DNA of 64,000 bases from Straminergon stramineum (GCA_963920665.1 OY987266.1:19394248-19458247), one strand, 5' to 3'; positions 34,168 to 47,730 are shown, numbered from the stretch's first letter. Program-made: numbers and translations. Notes: generated by a model from the sequence alone, not told the origin.

Positions 34168-35652
34168 CCCAAAGTGTTAAGGTCTTTTTCAATCAAAAAA
34201 CATTCTAAACTACCATTTCTATTGCAAAGAGCTAAAAACTTTAAATTTTTTTTAATTTTTATGCAACTAATTGTAGGATCTTGTACTAGAATTGTGGAAG
34301 AATATGTAGAAGAAAGTTTAGAAACTTTGACCGCAAAGGTTGCAAGATATCTACATTTAAAGTAAATAAAACAAATTTTTTGCACATTGCTCAACTAGGT
34401 TGTTTGGCTTTGAATTAGATTCTTAACTTAAAATTTTTGCACTATTGATTCTGAATTTCTAATTTTTTATATTGAAGAATTGGGTTGAAAGTGGAATTTT
34501 TTTTTAAAAACACCCTTAACTTTCATTCATAAAGAATTGTTAAGTAGAAATAGGTTCAAGATTGAAGAGAAAACTAAACCATTAACCCCGAAAGGACAAT
34601 TGTCCGTTGAATAGACAATCAAAATCCGGGTACATTCCTATGAAGTCAATTTTGTTTGGATGTTCACGAATTTTTGATACAAGGTGTAAACATTTGCCCC
34701 CTAAGTGGGAATATAATTTTTTTTCGATCAAATGCCCGGATCAAAACTTATGCTGCCCCGAACTTTTTTTATAATCGAGCAGCTTTTGCAAAACTCCTCC
34801 TTTACTTCTGAAATTTTACAGGTATGTAATTTACATGATTTCAGATACAAATGTAAAAAATATAACCATGTATAGTGTAAAAATCTCACTTTCATAGGAG
34901 TTAAAGTCTGTTGGCCCTGTCAGGCAGGGTCAAAAAAAACTTTTTCTTCTAACTTCAAACGTTATAATCTTTCAATCTATGAGGTCAAAGTTTCTGAAAT
35001 TTTTTCCATATATTCCCATAGTAGTCTAGTAAAAATTTGTATGGTTGAATTTTGAAAAAAAACATTTTTTTTTTTCATTTTTTTCTTACTGTTCTAAAAA
35101 GTGGCAATTTTTCACAGTTTGTGCCCAAAATGTGCCTCGTCCTTTAGGGGTTAATAGCACTAAGATGGAATGGAAACACAGTAATCTCAACAATAAGATT
35201 GTTCTAGCAAGTTATTTTAATCTTATTAAACTTCTTTTTTTGAAAAATTGTGAAAATTGAGTTCATAAATGAATCCTCCAAGTTATTTTTTCAAATAGAT
35301 GCTTTGAGTGCCAAGAAACAAGATTGTCCATAACTTTCACATAACAAATCTAAATGGAATGAATCAAAGCTACTTATGTAGATAAAAATACAATCTACAA
35401 AAAATGATTTTAAATTTTTTTTAAACTTTAAGTTTTTGTGGGGTTTTAATTTGTTTGCCAAACTAAATTTGGGCATATTGTGCCATAACTTTTACTCCTA
35501 GGCATTTTTTGTAATAAAAATTATATTTCTAGAAAGCTAATATATTTTTCTATATTCACAAAAAGTTAAAAAAAGTCATGACAAATATTGAGACTATAGA
35601 AGCTTGTCTGAAATCCATTGTATTCATAAAGAGGACAATGGGATTTTAGGAG
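34168..35652. mobile_element. Old TTAA-family element interrupted by a younger member
   Basis: Outer sequence 34168-34581 plus 35155-35652 matches the 928-bp copy at 16046-16973, including 'caatcaaaaaacattc', 'actaccatttctattgcaaagag' and 'gatggaatgg.aacacagtaatc'. Its right end, ...GGGATTTTAGGAG, is followed by TTAA (35653-35656). Its left end is degraded (CCCAAAGTGTTAAGG). Without the 569-bp insertion it would be about 916 bp, the usual size for this class. Confidence 0.6.
34586..35150. mobile_element. TTAA-family MITE nested in an older member, 565 bp
   Basis: Starts CCCCGAAAGGACAATTGTCC and ends CGTCCTTTAGGGG, with TTAA at 34582-34585 and 35151-35154. The copy at 16046 has one TTAA at the homologous point (16468-16471), so the TTAA duplication is real and not just composition. 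Length and subterminal sequence match the copy at 52967 (564 bp). Confidence 0.78.
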
Positions 35653-35910
35653 TTAACATGGTATATTTGGTTCATTAAAGAATGTGGAAGGCCTTCAGAA
35701 GCCCATGAGTTCCTAGACTGTGGGAACTCTAGGAACTTTGCCACATAAACAGTCTAACATGGTTGAGACACTACCATGTCAAATTAAAAAATTTCATTAA
35801 TTTTTAAATATTAATTTTTTTTTAATCTGGTAGGCTAGTAGTTGTTGGTTTATAGCATGGAGAATGGGCTTGAAACAATCTCTTAATGCCCTCAAATCTC
35901 CCCTTGTGTT

Positions 35911-35924
35911 ACACACACACACAC

Positions 35925-35976
<52 letters not shown>

Positions 35977-35982
35977 ATATAT
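35911..35982. repeat. (AC)n(TA)n microsatellite
   Basis: A compound dinucleotide tract: about seven AC units and then about 20 TA units with a short interruption near 35970. Confidence 0.9.
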
Positions 35983-38900
35983 AGTAGTAGTAATTTGGAT
36001 TGGTTGTTCAATGGCTCATGGGAGCTCCCAATTCATCATTTGGGACTCATAATTTTGGTTTATTTCAAATTTCACAATTTAGTAGGTAATTAGATGTAAA
36101 AAGCCCAAAATAGATTGTAAGGACAAAATAGGCTATAATACACCAAAATAGGTATTTGGCCTCATTTAGGGTTTTAGATCTAGTTGCGCTGTAGATGCCC
36201 ACTTGTACATAGGTTAGAATTCAAAATAGTAGAAGTTAGCAAGTTTGAGTGTAGCTACCAAACAATAGCCAAACCTACTAAGTAGTAGCTCCATCTAGCT
36301 AGAATTGAGCTAAGAGAGCCCTATGAGATCCCTAGGTAGGTCTCCATTTCCCCGTTCCACCGATGAAAACGTAGAGCTCTAGTTGTTAGCATTACAAGGG
36401 TTACAATACCAAGACTAGCTCATGGAGGAATCTACAAGCCTCAGACGTGGATCTAGGATCTAGAGCATGTTAGGGGGTCAGAAGTGAAGTCCATTCGTCA
36501 AGATTCTCTTGTATGCAAAAGATTTCCTATTTCCTACGTAATTAGCGAAGGTTAGGATTTATCCTCCTCATCCCTACATGTGCAAAGTAAGAATATGAGC
36601 TTTCATGGCCATTGTGAGATTCCCTAAGAGGTTCCACAAAAAGCCTAGGAATTCTCTAACTTACAAAAATATTCCTTCCAGATGGTTAATCACCAAAACC
36701 TACTACGGAAAATTCATAGAAATTTTCGGAGGGTGGTAAAATCTCACTAAAAATTAGAGTAAGTTATTTTAAATTAATAAAGTGCTTTGACAAGTTTCGA
36801 GACATTCCTATAGTAGGAGGTACCCAAATTGGAAGGTTCCCTCCAAATTAAATAGTAGTGCGGGCAGGGAGTTGATTGGCGTCTTGGGAGCTCACGAAGT
36901 CAACGAAAGGTCTTTTCTAACCCCCCTTCGACCTTCCAAATCACCCTGGTTAATCACCTTCTTCAAAAAAGGCAACACTTGAAATTTAGATTTTCAACCT
37001 TTTTTTAATTGGAGATGGCAATGGGTTTCAATGGGGTTTTTTGTGAAGGCAAAAGGGGTGGGGGTTTTTAGAAGATTTCAAATAGACTTCTGGAGCCAAA
37101 GGTGCAATCCATTTGCCAATCAAAGTTGAACTCCAAAAGTTAGAAAGTGAACCAACATATGAGCTTGGAAGTCAATACTCTAATTATGACCATAGATCTG
37201 ATGAAGATTAGGGTTTAAGGTTCTCATCTTGGGGATGGTGTTCCTGGCTTGTGATTGGTGTAGAGCTAGGAGGTCAAAGCCCTAATGTAGGTAGAAATCC
37301 CAAGGCAATCTAGGGTTTGTCAACGCCCTAGTGTAGGTAAAAATCCCAAGGGAGATCTAGGATTTTAGGGTTTCCATTCATGAGAATGGAGTTTTGGGCT
37401 TATAACTTTGAGGGGAAGAAGGGTGCCCAGACACCTATAAAAAGGGCACCCTTCTCTCATTTCACCCCCATTTTGTATTTGGGTCTATTGGGACCACCTT
37501 GTTGGAACTTTTGGCATTTTGCCCAAAACCTTGGCAGTGTTTGTATTCTTGTTGTTTTTGCTCCCTTTTGCTAGTTTTGTTGTAAGATGTAGAGGTCTTG
37601 GAGTTCCTTTGCACCTTGTGTCTTCTTGTTTTGGTTGTTTCTAAGCCTTGTGTTCCTTTGTGGTCATTTTGTCTTAAATTAGTTCAAGTCTTGAGCTCTT
37701 AGTCCTACTAACCTTGGAGAGGGTATGTGCCTTCTCCCATTGGATCTTGTCACGTTTTGGGAAGTCTTTTGGAGTGTTCTTTGGTTTATTTTATTAACCC
37801 TAGAGCCACCCCCCCACCATACTTTAGTGATGCCGTTTTGAAGGGCTTCTAGTTTGTTTTGAGTCTCTTGCTAATCCTTATTATATTAACCCTTGCCACA
37901 AAGTGGTGACAATGTCCTAGATCCTGATAGTGTACTAACTTTGCCTTATCTTACACGGGTCATTATAGGCCCCATCAGAATGGCGAAGCTTTGGACCCAT
38001 TAGGTCTTTAGAGTCTTAGATTGTGTGTTATAAACCTCACCAACGACGGAGCTTTGAACCCTTAGGTGTTTCCAAGTTTTAGATTTGGTATTAAATCCAA
38101 ATCAATGGTGGAGTTTTGACCCTAACTAGTGTTCACCTCCAAAGATTAGTTTTCAAAATATTTTGGAAACAAACCAAAGTTTAGTACCCAAAGTCATGGA
38201 ATAGGTCTAAGGTGCTCAAGGCTAGTGTTCCTCATGTCCTAGGTCATTCCAATCCTCCCTTGCAAGTCCTTGGCTTAGAACAATTTTGGTCTTAGTCGTA
38301 GGATTGTAAAATTTCAAATACTAGCCCAGGCCAACATGGGACCAACCCAGCCCAACAGTAACGGACCAATCTAGGCTAGCAAAGACCTGCCCCAGTGAGC
38401 TAGCCCACCGGCATAGCACAGGCCTTAGCCCAACCAAGTTTCGGCTAGCATTGTCTTTTTTTTTTCCCTTTTGGTTCAAAATTAGAAGTAGGAGATAGGA
38501 TAAAAAAGGGGAAATAGAGGAAAAATAAAGGTTAGAAAGTAGGATAGAATATATGGAGAGTAGAAGGAGATAGAGGTTAGAAAGTAGGGTAGAATACAAG
38601 GGAAATTGAAGGGAAGTAGAGGTTAGGAGGGAGGAATAGAATAGAAGAGCAATAAAGGAAGAAGAATAGTAGAACCAAACCACGGTAGAAGCATAGGGAG
38701 AAGTAGTTCTAGGGAAACAACTTAACAAACTCGTCCTCTCCACAAAGCCATTCTCCAATACAACAACAAACAAGTGAAGGAGGAGGAGGAAGGAGGGGAA
38801 TTAATAGGAAGCTAGAAAGTGTCTTCAACCATTAGAAGTAGCTTGATATAGGTATTGATTAGGAGTTAGTGGTAGTTAAGAAGTAGTGGTCATCAAATCT

Positions 38901-40783
38901 AGGTTAGTGGGGTTAATGTAATGAGGTAGTCGAGTGGCCATTAATCACTCAGGTTAGGGTTTTAGAAGTAGGTGGTTGGCCAACTACCATGCTTCAGGTG
39001 GAATGAGGGTAGGGTAGAAGGAAGGAAGGGAAAGTGTAGGAAAGAAAAAATAGGGGGGTTAGCCCCACCAAGTATATTCACATTCAACCTACGAAATTCA
39101 TTAAAGCATTCATTCAACTCCATGAAGATGACATGGTGGTGAAGGACACATTGAAGGGAAGTCTCAAGCACCTAGTGAAGGGACCCTGAGCTAAGGTATA
39201 ACACCAATACTTCTCTTTCCATGGTAGTTCACTTATTTCCACAAATGTAGAATAGGGCCAAGGCCTTGGTATAGGTAGTGCCCTTAGAACCAAGGGTCAG
39301 GTCAAATCTAACTTTAGAATCATAGAGTAGACATTGAGGGGGTCCAAGAGTATATTATATACCCCAAACCGACTCGTAACAAGGGAGTTATGAATAGATG
39401 AAGTTTGGGATCCAAAATGGATGAAGTTGGGTGAAATTCATCCATCCATGCTCAAACTTGTAGCATGCTTACTAGATGATAGGATAGGATTAGGGTCAAA
39501 AAATATGGATGAAGTTTAGGAAGCCTCTTTAAGGACTAAACTTCATCCGACCATAGCTCCTTGTAGGAACATCCAATTTCCGAGAACCTTAGGTTTTTAG
39601 AAATGGCATGACCTGATTTGCAAGATGGTGGTAATAAATTTGGACTGTTTTTAGTTCTACTAGGAAGCCACAACAGTCAAGGGATCGAGGTAGTTGGAAT
39701 AGCTCTACATTTAAGCTAGTTTGGGGGTTCATGGTGAATTATAGGATTGAGGAAGCTTAGAAAAGATCCATTCCTTGGAAGGCACAATTGACTGACATTA
39801 GGTACCCGTTAGCATAGAATTCACCTCCCAAGCACATGAATCTCGTTGTACTCGTGTATTTGCCTAGGGTGGGTAAATATCTGCTTACAACCCACCACTT
39901 CAATTGCTCGTGTAGCATTGTAGTAAATATAAAGAGTCATTTGTACTTATACTATCATTTTTTTTCCAATTTTTGTGTATTATTTAGAAATACTATATGA
40001 AATGGCTAGTTGTAAATTAACATTTGTCTTAATCACATTATTTTATTGTCAAATGAACTTTGCAATGCCAAATTACATATTGACAATTGTCCCAATGATA
40101 TATATGGATTGTTTGGATAGAAAAATTTCCCATTTCTCCCAATGATAACAATTTTTTTGAATGAAACAAACAAACAATTGTGTAGAAGATAAAATTCTTT
40201 ATTTTTTTGCACTTGCTAATTATCCATTTTTATATAGGCATGCTTTTATTTCACTTTGAAAAAATTAATGCTTGTCTCATGTCTTCATGTTCAAAGTTGT
40301 TTTGTCAAATGCCACAATATGACATCTAACATAATCTCTACAACGTCTAGGAAGTCTAGTAGCCCCCATCGTCTATCTAATAAAGTCAACTTTATATTTG
40401 ACTTTCAAAAAAGTTACCTTCCATTTATCTACACCACTTAGATGCTATATAGCATTCACTTGGCACATTAGGGGGGCATGTTGTTGAGTAGAGAGGCCTT
40501 GCCTTGGGAAAACAAGGGGCTTCTAATTGCAACTAGATGTGGCCCAAATAATGGAAGATCCCATGGTCATATAAAATTACAAACATAATAATAAACCCCC
40601 GAATAATGCCATATGAACCAAAATACTATTACATCTTCATATACCTCTCAAAAGATGTCATGGAGTCTCAATATAAATCATATGTGATAAAAGATAGTAG
40701 AAAAAGTCATATCTTCTATAAACTCCCTTTGGAGAAGTGTTTGATAGAAAAATGAGAGTCATGGACGCTCTACAAATTCAAAC
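35983..40783. other. Gene-poor repeat-like region
   Basis: No gene recognised. A strong TATA box (TATAAAAAGG, 37436-37445) is followed by pyrimidine-rich sequence and oligo-T clusters, as in LTR retrotransposon promoters, but I could not find LTR ends. A near-perfect ~60-bp tandem pair ('ccctaatgtaggtagaaatcccaa') sits at 37282-37360. A purine-rich tract with a ~55-bp period occupies about 38484-38660 and makes a long but meaningless open frame on the - strand. GC varies patchily, suggesting several decayed elements. Confidence 0.4.
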
Positions 40784-41330
40784 TAAAAGTATAATATGTC
40801 CCTGAAAAGATAACAAAAAGTTCTACAACCTCTCCAAAATTCACTCAAAACTAAGGTATTGTCCGACTTTTATGGTCAGTCAAAGTTCACCCTTCCCAAC
40901 TCAAAGGCAACTCACCTATACTTCACTCTAAAACACATAACTTTCACATACTAACTTCAAACCAAAAAAATAAACTCATTTTGAAAAGATAAAAAAAGTA
41001 TATACAATCTCCTTAAGTCTCACTCAAATCTAAAGTACTATCTACCTTTCATAGACTACCAAAGTTCACTCTCTTAAAACCCAAAAATAACTCTTCACCC
41101 TTTCACTTCCAAGCTCATAACTTTCATGTATTAACTCCAAATCAAGAAAATAAATCCATTTTGGAAAGCTAAAAGAAGTATCTACAAGATCTCTAAGTTT
41201 CACTCAAAAATAAAGTATTTTCCACCTTTTATAGTCTACCAAAGCTCACTCTCTTGAATGTTTAAGGCAACTCTACAACACTTCACTCCCAAACTCATAA
41301 CTTACACATACTAACTCCAAACTTAGCGAG
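40784..41330. repeat. Tandem repeat, about 180-bp unit, three copies
   Basis: Units starting near 40806, 40984 and 41165 share 'aaagataa.aaaagt.t.taca', 'tctcactcaaa.ctaaagtattgtccacc', 'cactctcttaaa' and 'ctcataactttcacatactaactccaaa'. The spacing is 178 and 181 bp and the copies are clearly diverged. This is a short satellite-like array. Confidence 0.65.
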
Positions 41331-42621
41331 TGATAGCTTTTTAAAAATAAAAAAACAAGATAAACAAGCTCTCAAAATTTCATTGCCAAAACCTTCATGT
41401 ACAAAGTGCAATGTCTTCTCAAAGTGACAGCTTCTCCCAAGCAAACAAAAAGGGGGAAGAAGATGACCCTCCACGTCATCCGTCACCTCAACCTCCATGC
41501 CATCCAATAAGCTAGTAGATTTTGCCTACTAAGATGCTACATGAGTCATAATACACCCATGGGCCACCTCCTATCCTCGATAAGTCTATCCACATCATCT
41601 ACATGGACTTATAATCCATTAAAAATAACCAAAGAAAGGTAAAACAAGCTTTACCTTTTGCTTTTTGTTTTTACAATTTCAAATAAACTAACTAAAATAA
41701 TAAAACATCTTCAAGTATAGAAATCAAAGAAATAAATGTTTGTCAAATAGAGGTAAAAGAAAAGAGTTCAAGTGGAGTATGACCCCATTTGTTGCTTGAG
41801 ACTCTAGAAAAAAACTCTAATTTAACAAAAAATTATGTATTTTCACATAATGAACGCATTTACAATGAGACAACCTTATGGATTTGATATGGACGAGCAA
41901 CTATAGATTCAAAACAACTAGAGGTAGGTGATTGTAGATAGGGGTAATTGTGGATAGGGCAACCTTCATTATGTAATGAAGGCCAACCTTCATTAGGCAA
42001 TGAAGGGCAACCTCTTTTAAGAAGATCTAAAGTTGCTACCCTTGGACCCAAAGTCACCTTCTCAAAAGCCAAAGTTGCCCTCCTAGGACTTAAAGTCTCC
42101 CCATGGACCCAAAGTTGCCTCTTGTAAGACTTGCATACGACCCTTAAACTCAACATTGCCCCTCTTTGAAATTTGCATGTGCCCCCTTTGATCCAAATTC
42201 ACCCCCCTCATCCATTGCTACCCCACTTGCATATGCCTACAAGCATTTTTATCTACACCTTTGAGATAAAACGAGCACATCCAAGTTCTTCATATTTCCA
42301 ATGTCAACTTCCTATGGCAATTGTCTAAGCGTTGTCTATTGTGACTTCTAGGATATGGAAAAATATTTGATTAGTAGTTACTTTCACTAGTTCATATTGC
42401 AAAAGAAAAAGATTCAAACTTCAATAGTTATCATTGTTCATCATTCTAGCCAAACTAAACCAAAGACTCTAGTCCTTCAATAAGTAGTCCCTAAAATCAA
42501 ATTTTAGCTATCCTAAGCCATAAAACATGGTTTGTTATTTCCCAAATGGTAAAAATCATTGAATTTGGAGGTTCTTAGTGAAAGTTATGGCCAAATAAAG
42601 TTTACTAGTTGAAATTGCTCT
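41331..42621. other. Unassigned A+T-rich sequence
   Basis: Short degenerate duplications occur at 41940-42010 ('gcaaccttcatta.g.aatgaagg') and 42030-42130 ('ccaaagt.gcc'). There is no exon-like sequence. Confidence 0.4.
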
Positions 42622-42625
42622 TTAA

Positions 42626-43543
42626 CTTCTAAAGTTCCTTGACTATGTTATCACGAAAAACTCTCAAAAATTGCCACTTCTAATACAAGTACCAAATTTT
42701 TAGAAATTATAACATTTGGACTCATATAACAATAGGATTTTGTGGTATGCTAGATTGAGAAGATGTGAAAAAAAATTCAGAAATTTCCACTGTGTAGATT
42801 GCAAGATATTTGCATTTGAAGTGACAAAAATCCTTTTTGGGGCCTTATGAAAAACCATGCAGCTGCACTTTTCAAGGTCACATTCGTACAAAAAAATGTC
42901 CAAAATGGTGGTGCATCTTCAGATTCATTCTTCAAGGCAAGTTGGTTACATGTTTGAAAATTTTCAGATCATTTGGAATTGTGCAATATATAGAAAAAAA
43001 ATAAGAAGTAGAAAGAAGTAGAAAATGATTCAAAATACTAAATTGAAAAGAATCTATTCAAGGAATTGCAAAATGCCAATCCCAATGGCTGTAATGTTGT
43101 AATAAACAATCTACGCCAAATTGATATTTTTTTTTCAGAAATATTGAAAATTGAGTAAAATAAAGGACTTCATAGTTTATTTTAGAGTAGAGAATCTATA
43201 ATTGCCCGCAAATTGAAACATCTTATATCTTTTGACTCATTGATCAAAATGGAATGATTCAAAGTTTTCTATGTAAATCCAGATAATCAATTTGAAATTT
43301 TTAGTTTTGAAAAAGGTGATTTTTTCAAATTTGCCTAGATTGCCTGAGTTGAGAAACAAACTACATATTAGGCCACAACTTTTGACTCATATTTTCAAAT
43401 GTCTTGAAATTTAGCACGCATGAAAGATATTCCTCATCGACACCTTCTTTTAAAATTTGGGCCAAAAACATGGAAATCTCAAGTCACACGTACTTGCCCA
43501 AAATTTCTATGTTGCCCCCAAATGCACCTTGGTCCTTTAGGGA
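42626..43543. mobile_element. TTAA-family MITE, 918 bp
   Basis: Left end CTTCTAAAGTTCCTTGAC follows TTAA (42622-42625). Right end ...GGTCCTTTAGGGA is followed by TTAA (43544-43547). It is closely related over its length to the copies at 45278 and 49661, sharing 'aggcaagttgg.tacatg.ttgaaa' and 'aaacaatctac'. Confidence 0.7.
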
Positions 43544-43547
43544 TTAA

Positions 43548-45273
43548 TCATCCATTAATTTCTACTAATTTTTTTATCCAATTTCACTTTGGATTCTTGG
43601 GATTAGTCTAGAGTTTATTCTAGTTCCTAAGGTTTTGATTTCACTTAAAGATAATGAATAATTATTTATTTTCATTCAAATCTAACTGGCTAAGGATAAA
43701 CTAGATTTAGAATCCTCTAAGTGATTCTAAGTTAGAATTGTTCCTTGGTTATCTTCAAGAGGTTCTAATTAGCTAACTACTCAATACTTACTATTTTGGA
43801 TTTCCACTTTTAAATTTTTATTTTTTAGATTTTTAATATTTTATTTTGTAAAGCCCAAAATTAACTTTCTAAAACATTAAGACATTGAAGGTTTGGACTT
43901 TTCTATCAAAAAATTTGGATGGATGAAGTTCGATTGCTATGTAGTATTTTAAGATTTCATCAACTATTTTCTATCAACATAAAACTCTAAATTGACTTTC
44001 TTTGGGGTTTTGAACTTTGACTTTATTTTAAATTCTAATTTTATTTTATGACCTTCCTTCGGTGACTTATTATTTTTCATCCACACATATCTTTTTTGAT
44101 TTGTATCTATTTTCTAAGTGTAATACGGTTTGGGAATCTTCTAGAGATTATCTATACTAATTTGAATCAAAAATTGTGGTTTAGAATGCCTCTAAAGGTC
44201 TGAATTGAACTAGTCAATCCTACCTTATGATTGAAATTTTAATCAAAATAAAAGAAAGGAAACTAATTTGTTTAGCAACATACCTTAGAATTGACCTCCA
44301 GCATACCTTTGTTATCTATGATTTGAACCCCAATGGCCTTGAGGGATCCTTCCTACTCCATTGTTTCGATTTTATGGTTGAAGTTTATTTCTTGTTCTAG
44401 CTCACCACTTAATTGGAGGAGTTTACAAAAGAAAATGTACTTCTAACTCTCAACTTAAACTACCTCCTTTTCTTCTCTATTTCTTTCTTCTATTTTTTTT
44501 TTCTATTGGTGTTTTATGTAGTATTTTGTCGATGTCAAAGTATTGACTAAAACACTACTATTTTTTTCCTATTTGACTAAAATACTAATTCTCAATGGTC
44601 AACTATATTTTAAGATGGATCTTGATATTTTCTCTATAGTTGACAATTCTTTTCTTTCGATTCTTTTGCTATTCTTTGGCAAAAATCAATTATGGTGCAA
44701 AACTCTACTTATATTTCTAATCTCCTATTTGCCTTTTGCTACATACCCCTAATGTTAAGTTCATACCTTCATTCCTATAATACTCCTTTTCATGATCTAA
44801 TGTGCATTATTATTTCTTATATTGAGGATCCTCTTAATTCAAATCTATCCTCTCCCAATACTCCCACAAGTTGGCCTCATTCCCGATGGTTGCTTGTCAT
44901 TCGATAGGCTAGCCTCCCTCAATGAGTTGGATGATACTAGATGAATTGGGTGATAACACCTAGTTGGCTAGTTCCCTGATGTCTAGCCTCTTCTTTGATA
45001 AGATGGCCAATACCCACTGATGGCTACCTCTTACCTACCAATGGTTGGTCTCTTCCCTCATGAATTGGTTGATACATGCCGAGTTGGCCAATACCCAACC
45101 AATTGACCGACACCCACCTAGCTTGTCCGTTCTTAATGAGCTAGACAGTTCTAGGTTAAGTGTTTGGTTTGTTTGAATGGCTCTAGCTACAAGGGTTGAG
45201 ATGTATGGGCTTGGGTTTTTTGAATAGGATCTAGTTGTAGGGGTGGATGTCTGGGCTTAGGTGTTGGGTATGT
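43548..45273. other. Unassigned A+T-rich sequence
   Basis: No gene seen. Between 44880 and 45130 a loose repeat of 'gttggc.gataccca' motifs occurs. Confidence 0.4.
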
Positions 45274-45277
45274 TTAA

Positions 45278-46218
45278 CCCCTAAATGTATTTGACTATGT
45301 TTTCACCAAAAACAAAACTCTCTGAAACAACCATTTCTAGTACAAGTATCAAATTTTAGAAAAAATAAATTTGGACACATGTAACCATAGGATCTAGTAG
45401 TAATCTAGTTTGAAAAGATGTAGAAAAAATTTCAGAAATTTCCACCAAGTAGATGGCAAGATATTAGTGTTTGAAGTGACAAAAATCCTTTTGGGGGCCC
45501 TAAGAAAAAACAAGTAACTGCACATCACATTGTCACATTTGTATGAAAAAATGTCCAATAGGGTGGTGCTTCTTTAGATTCATTCTTCAAGGCAAGTTGG
45601 ATACATGCTTGAAAGTTTTCAAATCATTTGGAATTGTACAACATATAGGAAATAAATAGTAAGTAGAAAGAAGTAAAGAATGATTCAAAATACTAAATTG
45701 ATAAGAATATATTTATGGAATTGAAAAATGCCAATCTCAATTGTGGTGATGTTGAAATAAACAATCTACATCCTATGATTTTATTTTTTTCAAAAAATAT
45801 CAAAAATTGAGTTAAATAAAGGACTTCAAAGTTTATTTTAGAGTAGAGAATCTATAATTGCTTGCAAACTAAAACATCTCATAACTTTTGACTCATTGAT
45901 CAAAAGGGGATAATTAAAAGTTTTCTACACATCCACAAATCTAGAAAATCAATTTCAAATTTTTATTTTTGAAAAAGAGTGAATTTTTAAGAATTTTTTT
46001 GAATTGCCTAGGTTGCCTGCTAAGCAATGAAAGTGACATGTCATGCAATAACTTTTTAACCACCTAATCAAATTTTATGAAAATTTTTGGGCTTTAAAGC
46101 TATTCTTTAGGTGCATGTTGTGTGAAAATTTCAAAGAAAAATAAATAAGATTTCCATTTGTTGTGAGGTAATTGAAATTATTTTGTTGCCAAAAAAATGC
46201 AATTCGGGTGTTTAGGGA
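45278..46218. mobile_element. TTAA-family MITE, 941 bp
   Basis: Starts CCCCTAAATGTATTTGAC after TTAA (45274-45277) and ends ...GTGTTTAGGGA before TAAA, probably a mutated TTAA. It is a close relative of 42626 and 49661 and provides an empty-site sequence (around 45713) for the CACTA-type insertion in the latter. Confidence 0.7.
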
Positions 46219-46403
46219 TAAAATGGCTTCAGTTGCTAGGATGGGTGGCTAAGCTCATGTGTTTGGACTATTTGAATGGGCTTCAACTACTATAAGGTGC
46301 TTTGTCTTGTAAATGAACATTAGCAGTTATATCAAAATATTAGAAAGGCTCTCAAGCAATATCATTAGCAACAAGAAAAAACAAAGGTTTCCTCTTGGAC
46401 CGG

Positions 46404-47725
46404 TGTCACGGCCCTGGTAACACCTTACAGCTCCAACCAGACTTTAAGAGCCCTTCACAGTTTTCAGGGCTCACCACACTCCAATACCGATATCACTTAG
46501 GCCCAAATTAACTAACATTGCACATGCCACGCACTCACAGCATTAGTTCCCATTTCCAACTCACATTGCTAAGTCCTAGTGCCTGGGACTTCTAGCACAC
46601 ACTCCACTCGTGGCACTTGGCATGTCACTTGGTGACATGGGGCGAAATTTCCATGTTATTGTACTAGGTCTCATGGTGGCACTACTCACCACAATTCTAA
46701 CCGCACTTGGTTGTCACCCCACTTCATACTAGGCCCGTTGTGTACTTGTTACTCTCACACCAACACGAAATGGGACTCACAACTCGGGACACATTACCAA
46801 AGGCCTAGTAAGGAGTGGGACTCCAACCAACTGGTGCCCCTAGAGACACACACAAGTGTCCCAAAGAGCCTTGAAGCCGGTGGTAAAGTTGCATCACCAT
46901 CTATGAGTCATTGGGACTCACTAAGGCTCCAAAAGGGAGTGAGGAAGGAAACCAACCCCTCTTATAGTACTCTCTATAGTATTCAATAGACCCCCCCCCC
47001 CCCCCTTGAGGGTCAAAGGGACTTCCCAAACCCCCTTGGGTTTTAGAAGACCACCTGTTTCCAACCGAAATTCCCAAGTTCCAACTTCATTTGGACTCCT
47101 GAACTTTCAAATGGCATAACTTTGCGGCCAAAGCTCCAAATCCCACATGCAATCCCATTTCAGATATCTACGCGACGATTATATGCCGATGGAATGCTCA
47201 TTTGTCCCATTTAGACAAGTTCTGACAAAGTTATGGCCCTCTAAAGATTCGGGTTCATTGAGAGTGGCGTCACGCCTTCACCACGACCCTTCTCTTGGCC
47301 ATAACTTTTGGCTCATGTCTTAGAATCTTGTAATGTTTAGCATTATAGGTTCCTTGTCTTTGTAGATTTCCAATGATATGCTACATGCCATACTTTGTTG
47401 AGTGATTCTTTAGGAACCCTTCACACCTAGCCTTTGAGTGTCCCTGCGCCACCAGGACACCGCCAACTTTGAACGGCCATAACTTTTAGCCTAATATTCC
47501 AAATTATGCGTTCTTTAGACGTTTAGAAGCGTATTCTCAAGAGCTTTCCAAGAATATATAACATGATACCATGCCCTTCCAGGAAAAGGCGCTATTGTGC
47601 CTTGTTTGCTCGGGAATCTCTCATTTCTCCCTTCTTAGCCTATTGCAAGGCTTGAGAAGTCACCCTCAATGTCCCTTTTGCTCACTAAGGCACTTCGGGC
47701 ACCCCAAGGAGATAGGGGCGTGACA
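46404..47725. mobile_element. Solo LTR, 1,322 bp, 5-bp target duplication
   Basis: The sequence starts TGTCACGGCCCTGG and ends GGGGCGTGACA, so TGTCACG and CGTGACA are inverted. ACCGG stands directly outside on both sides (46399-46403 and 47726-47730). TG...CA ends with a 5-bp duplication define an LTR left by recombination between the two LTRs of a retrotransposon. A run of about 17 C lies at 46990. GC content is well above that of the surroundings. The TGTCACG start is common in plant Ty3/Gypsy LTRs. Confidence 0.75.
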
Positions 47726-47730
47726 ACCGG

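Noticed and set aside
37430..37990. Possible LTR with TATAAAAAGG promoter
   Set aside because: Promoter-like sequence only. No TG...CA borders, target duplication or primer-binding site identified, so not called as a mobile element.
38321..38773. 150-codon - strand frame rich in Leu, Ser and Tyr
   Set aside because: It translates a polypyrimidine tandem repeat and has no domain.
40470..40500. AGGGGGGCATGTTG, like a polypurine tract followed by an LTR start
   Set aside because: No matching LTR end, second LTR or retrotransposon coding sequence could be found on either side.
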